Source: Craterostigma plantagineum
Taxonomy: Eukaryota > Streptophyta > Magnoliopsida > Lamiales > Linderniaceae
Direction: 5' to 3'
Assembly: GCA_027422505.1 (NCBI GenBank)
Contig: JAPQWV010000001.1
Span: 1,736,001-1,800,000 of the forward strand
Length of the DNA: 64,000 nucleotides
Shown here: positions 61,272 to 64,000 of the stretch, one piece after another
Numbering within the stretch: the stretch's first letter is position 1
How the letters are laid out: each line of letters opens with the position of its first letter
Made by a program: the position numbers and the translations under genes
Notes under the pieces: model-generated
Databases searched by the model: none
The model's input: only the letters and a program-made list of their open reading frames with translations
Told to the model about the DNA's origin: nothing

Positions 61272-62090
61272 TTCAAGCTGGAATATAAGAAAAAGGGCAA
61301 AAAATGTCGTGTATATATATATATATATATACGTGTATACATAATACATATATTTAGTTACGTACATTACAAGTGATGAATAACGTCTTCTATTTTTTCA
61401 ATCAAACGTTGCCGTCCGTCTATTTTCAATCATGATTATCTATGTGGCGTGTGTGTTTTACTGTTTTCTTCACGATTCCACTTCGATTAGTCATATATTG
61501 TTAGGTTCTACGAACTATAGAGATTTTAATCCCTAGAGAATTTTTTATTGAATATGGGAATTAAGACATCAAATTAATTTATAAAAACAATGTCTTGGGA
61601 TGGTTTGGCGTATGTGCGCTAGCATATTCTTTACGCTTCTAGAAGATTTGGACATTTATTCCCGAGTAGTAGAAGTATGTAATGCATAGAAGAGAGTTCA
61701 TGATTTGCATGTAATACATCTTTTCTTAATTTGCATGAATATAACGCGAGACGACAATAATGAATGGACGGGAGGACCAATTCATCAATACGCACAAGTT
61801 CTTATAATAATTGAAATAATAGCATGTGCTTGCATTGACAATCATAGAGAAACAACGACCAATCCATACGATATATTGCTCACCACCTCATTTACGTATA
61901 GAGAGTGAGTGAGTAATTCCCATAATTTATTAATTAAATAATTTGTCGAAGCTTTCCATTTATACGTAAAATGGTCGCGTTGGCGCAACTTACACCTTTT
62001 ATCATGTTTCATATCAATTTCCTTATTTTCTGGTCGATGTCTTCGTCACGTGCAGGGCGTTTTTTTCATTTATGGTGGCCCTGTTACGTG
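61272..62090. other. AT-rich spacer with (TA)10 at 61312-61331
   Basis: No supported gene. A TA microsatellite of about ten repeats is present. Confidence 0.5.
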
Positions 62091-62098
62091 GGCCCCAC

Positions 62099-62675
62099 CA
62101 AGGTTCTGAAACCGGGTTTTCGAACCGGACCGAAAATTTTAGTGGTTTAAGGTTTAGTGGTTTAACCGTTGTAAAACCGGAATCAAACAGAAGTCGAACC
62201 GGTAGCCATAAAAATAATAAAATATATATCTTATGTAATAATTAAGCAAATAATAAAGACTTATGTACATGTTTATTTATAAACTTTACCAAACAGACAT
62301 TCTATAAAATTAGGGGTCAAAATTAATTAATTAAATTGTGTTGGTGGTTAAAAATTTAAATATACATGGGTTGATATAACTAAATCTTTAAACTTGGGGT
62401 CAAAATTAAATAAAAACAAAATATTGGGTTTGAAAATAAATATATTTTGAGGCTATTGAGAATTGAACCAAAAACCTTTGGGTAAAAAGCCCAATGCGAC
62501 TTGTACCAAAGCAATTAATCTGCTGATTTCATTCATTTCTGGAATTTATTCTGTTTCCGTTATTTTTCTTTTTTTTTAATTAACGCTAAACCGGACCGGA
62601 ACCGAACCGGAAAACCGACCGGTTCACCGATTTTCGGTGGAAACCGGCCGGTCCGGTCCGGTTTTCAAAACCCTG
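62099..62675. mobile_element. hAT-type MITE with TSD GGCCCCAC
   Basis: The ends CAAGGTTCTGAAA and, inverted, CAGGGTTTTGAAA flank CCGGTT/AACCGG-rich arms. A perfect 8-bp duplication GGCCCCAC lies at 62091-62098 and 62676-62683. It is 577 bp, non-coding. Its interior holds a short tRNA-like B-box sequence (complement GGTTCAATTC, near 62460). Confidence 0.9.
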
Positions 62676-62683
62676 GGCCCCAC

Positions 62684-63034
62684 GACTCATTGGCCCTTCT
62701 AAAAATTGGCTCATATGTGGCCCTATTAATAAAATTCTGCCTTTTACTAATTTATTTTATATTGGGCCTAGTGTTTGAAAATAAGCCTCCATCGTAAATA
62801 AGTACCAGTGTTCGAAAATAAGCCCTTATATTATAAACGAAAAAAAATTGGGGCCCTATATAGACTGGGCCGAATTTGTGGCCCTGTGCCGTAGGTCTGC
62901 TTGCACAGGCCCAAATCCGGCCATGGTCACGTGGATCGATTATTGTAACATGAATAAATAATTCATTAAGACTTCGTAAGCTTTGGGAAGAAAGCGAAAG
63001 TAAGAAAGAAGTAGAACAGAAAGCAGCCTTTTAT
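62684..63034. other. Spacer between two MITEs
   Basis: No gene is seen. Confidence 0.4.
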
Positions 63035-63995
63035 TTAGGGGTGGCAAAATTCCCACGGTGAACCATCCCCGTCGGGACCCAATGCTATTGAGGTGAGGAA
63101 TTCCTAGTCAAAATGGGGATGGGGAGTTGACGGTGATTCCCCGTCGGTGAAAGAGTGGGGATGGGACGGGGATGGTAGTTGTTAAAAAAACTCAGATCTA
63201 TATAATATTTAACAGATATAATCCAAAGATAACGTGTAGCTGATACGCAGACACAAATAATAACATCAAACAACACAAACAATTGAAGAATGATACAGTA
63301 ATACACAAGGCGTGCACTGTTCTTCAATACCAGCAAACAGAAAAGGGAGATTAGAGGATTAATTTCCAGTAGAAGATGAAAATGTGCGGAGAAGAGAGAG
63401 TATAGTGTTGTGCGGCGTGAGGATGATTTCTCCTGTGTCTCTCCCAAAACCCTATCTGCCCCTTTTAAGTAACCCTTCCAAAATTGCATCCAAGTCCTTC
63501 CATTTTATCCCTCCTTATACTTTGAACCATAGAGCCTTCCAGAACATGGCTGTCTTTGTTCTGTTAATAGCCCACTTAACTTAGTGAGCACAAAGAATGA
63601 TTGGGTCATGGAGTCCTTTTAACAGTAATCATGTTTCCCACCCATCCCGTCCCCGAACCCGGCCCCATTTGAGTCAAATGGTGATTCAGCATTCCCCGAA
63701 TAGATTTATTAATAAATAATATGAAAACTAATTTGACTCAAGAATTTTCATAGATCATCCTTTCATATTCAAGACCGTAAGAATAAAAAAAATTCAACTC
63801 TCTATAGTTCTTCACAATACACGCATATTTCAATCACATATTTATATCAATTTTTAATACTCCAATATCATATTTTACATATTAATTTGTTTGTATTACT
63901 TATTTTATTTTTAGTTTCAATGGGTTACATGAATATGGGGAACCCGTATCTCCCACGGGAAATCCGGTCCCCGAACGGTGATTAGCAGCCCCCAA
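63035..63995. mobile_element. hAT-like foldback element (GGGGATGGG-rich), split by a solo LTR
   Basis: The left end TAGGGGTGGCAAAATTCCC starts at about 63035. GGGACGGGGATGG-type repeats continue to 63179 and resume, inverted as CCCATCCCGTCCCC, after 63630. The right end, read inward GGGGGCTGCTAATCACC, lies at about 63990, so the last few bases may be outside. It is interrupted by the solo LTR at 63180-63624. Confidence 0.55.
63180..63624. mobile_element. Solo LTR, TSD GTAGT/GTAAT
   Basis: A 445-bp block begins TGTTAAAA and ends TTTTAACA, with 5-bp flanks GTAGT (63175-63179) and GTAAT (63625-63629) differing by one base. The short length and TGTTA...TAACA ends suggest Ty1/copia. The 134-codon minus-strand ORF across its left border is not a gene. 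Confidence 0.7.
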
Positions 63996-64000
63996 CCCGC

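Noticed and set aside
62440..62520. tRNA gene or SINE inside the 62-kb hAT element
   Set aside because: Only a B-box-like GGTTCAATTC and a weak A-box are visible, with no cloverleaf.
63085..63489. 134-codon minus-strand ORF
   Set aside because: It crosses the border between the solo LTR and the foldback element, so it cannot be an ancestral gene.

Overview
The window is plant nuclear DNA, from a eudicot and possibly an asterid; the species cannot be fixed from sequence alone. Host genes have short AT-rich introns with GT-AG or GC-AG borders and plant-specific products: galactinol synthase, a XTH cell-wall enzyme, nucleoredoxin, KUP/HAK potassium transporter, ATL RING-H2 ligase and an R2R3-MYB. 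Transposons and their relics make up more than half of the sequence.

1-20709: one block of Helitron-type genes, nearly all on the minus strand. In minus-strand order they are an RPA70-like gene (19977-17662), a DUF1985-ULP1 protease gene (16961-13058), a GRF zinc-finger membrane protein on the plus strand (12413-12799), an unknown gene (11547-10908), a coiled-coil relic with an inverted protease fragment (10180-9670), the intact 1494-codon RepHel transposase (9464-4980), a second ULP1 gene (3713-2277) and a WRN-like 3'-5' exonuclease (908-324). A Helitron-type 5' terminus lies at 20709 on the minus strand. No 3' terminus is visible, so the element probably runs off the left edge.

20710-27087: host genes ARF1, galactinol synthase and a small membrane protein. 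27088-33269: a simple-sequence foldback element split by a complete non-autonomous LTR element (2.5 kb LTRs, 0.3 kb interior, TSD GTTTC) that itself holds a Stowaway MITE. 34262-37536: nucleoredoxin, whose third intron holds a 1.1 kb MULE-type element with a target-site duplication that copied the splice acceptor. 37844-42437: a decayed L1-type LINE. 43049-44234: XTH. 44822-45585: a solo LTR.

45728-50176: a 4.4 kb Mutator-like element with a perfect 9-bp TSD. It carries a frameshifted fragment of a sugar-phosphate/triose-phosphate translocator-type gene and an inverted array of about 220-bp tandem repeats, which makes it a Pack-MULE candidate. 52110-59146: KUP/HAK, ATL and MYB genes. 59269-64000: a truncated LINE and several hAT-like foldback elements, one of them split by a second solo LTR.

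The host genes share no obvious pathway, though galactinol synthase, nucleoredoxin and K+ transport are all commonly linked to stress physiology. The mobile genes do form coherent sets. RepHel plus RPA fits rolling-circle transposition. Two ULP1-type proteases with intact catalytic triads, a GRF zinc finger and an exonuclease beside them are the most unusual content here.
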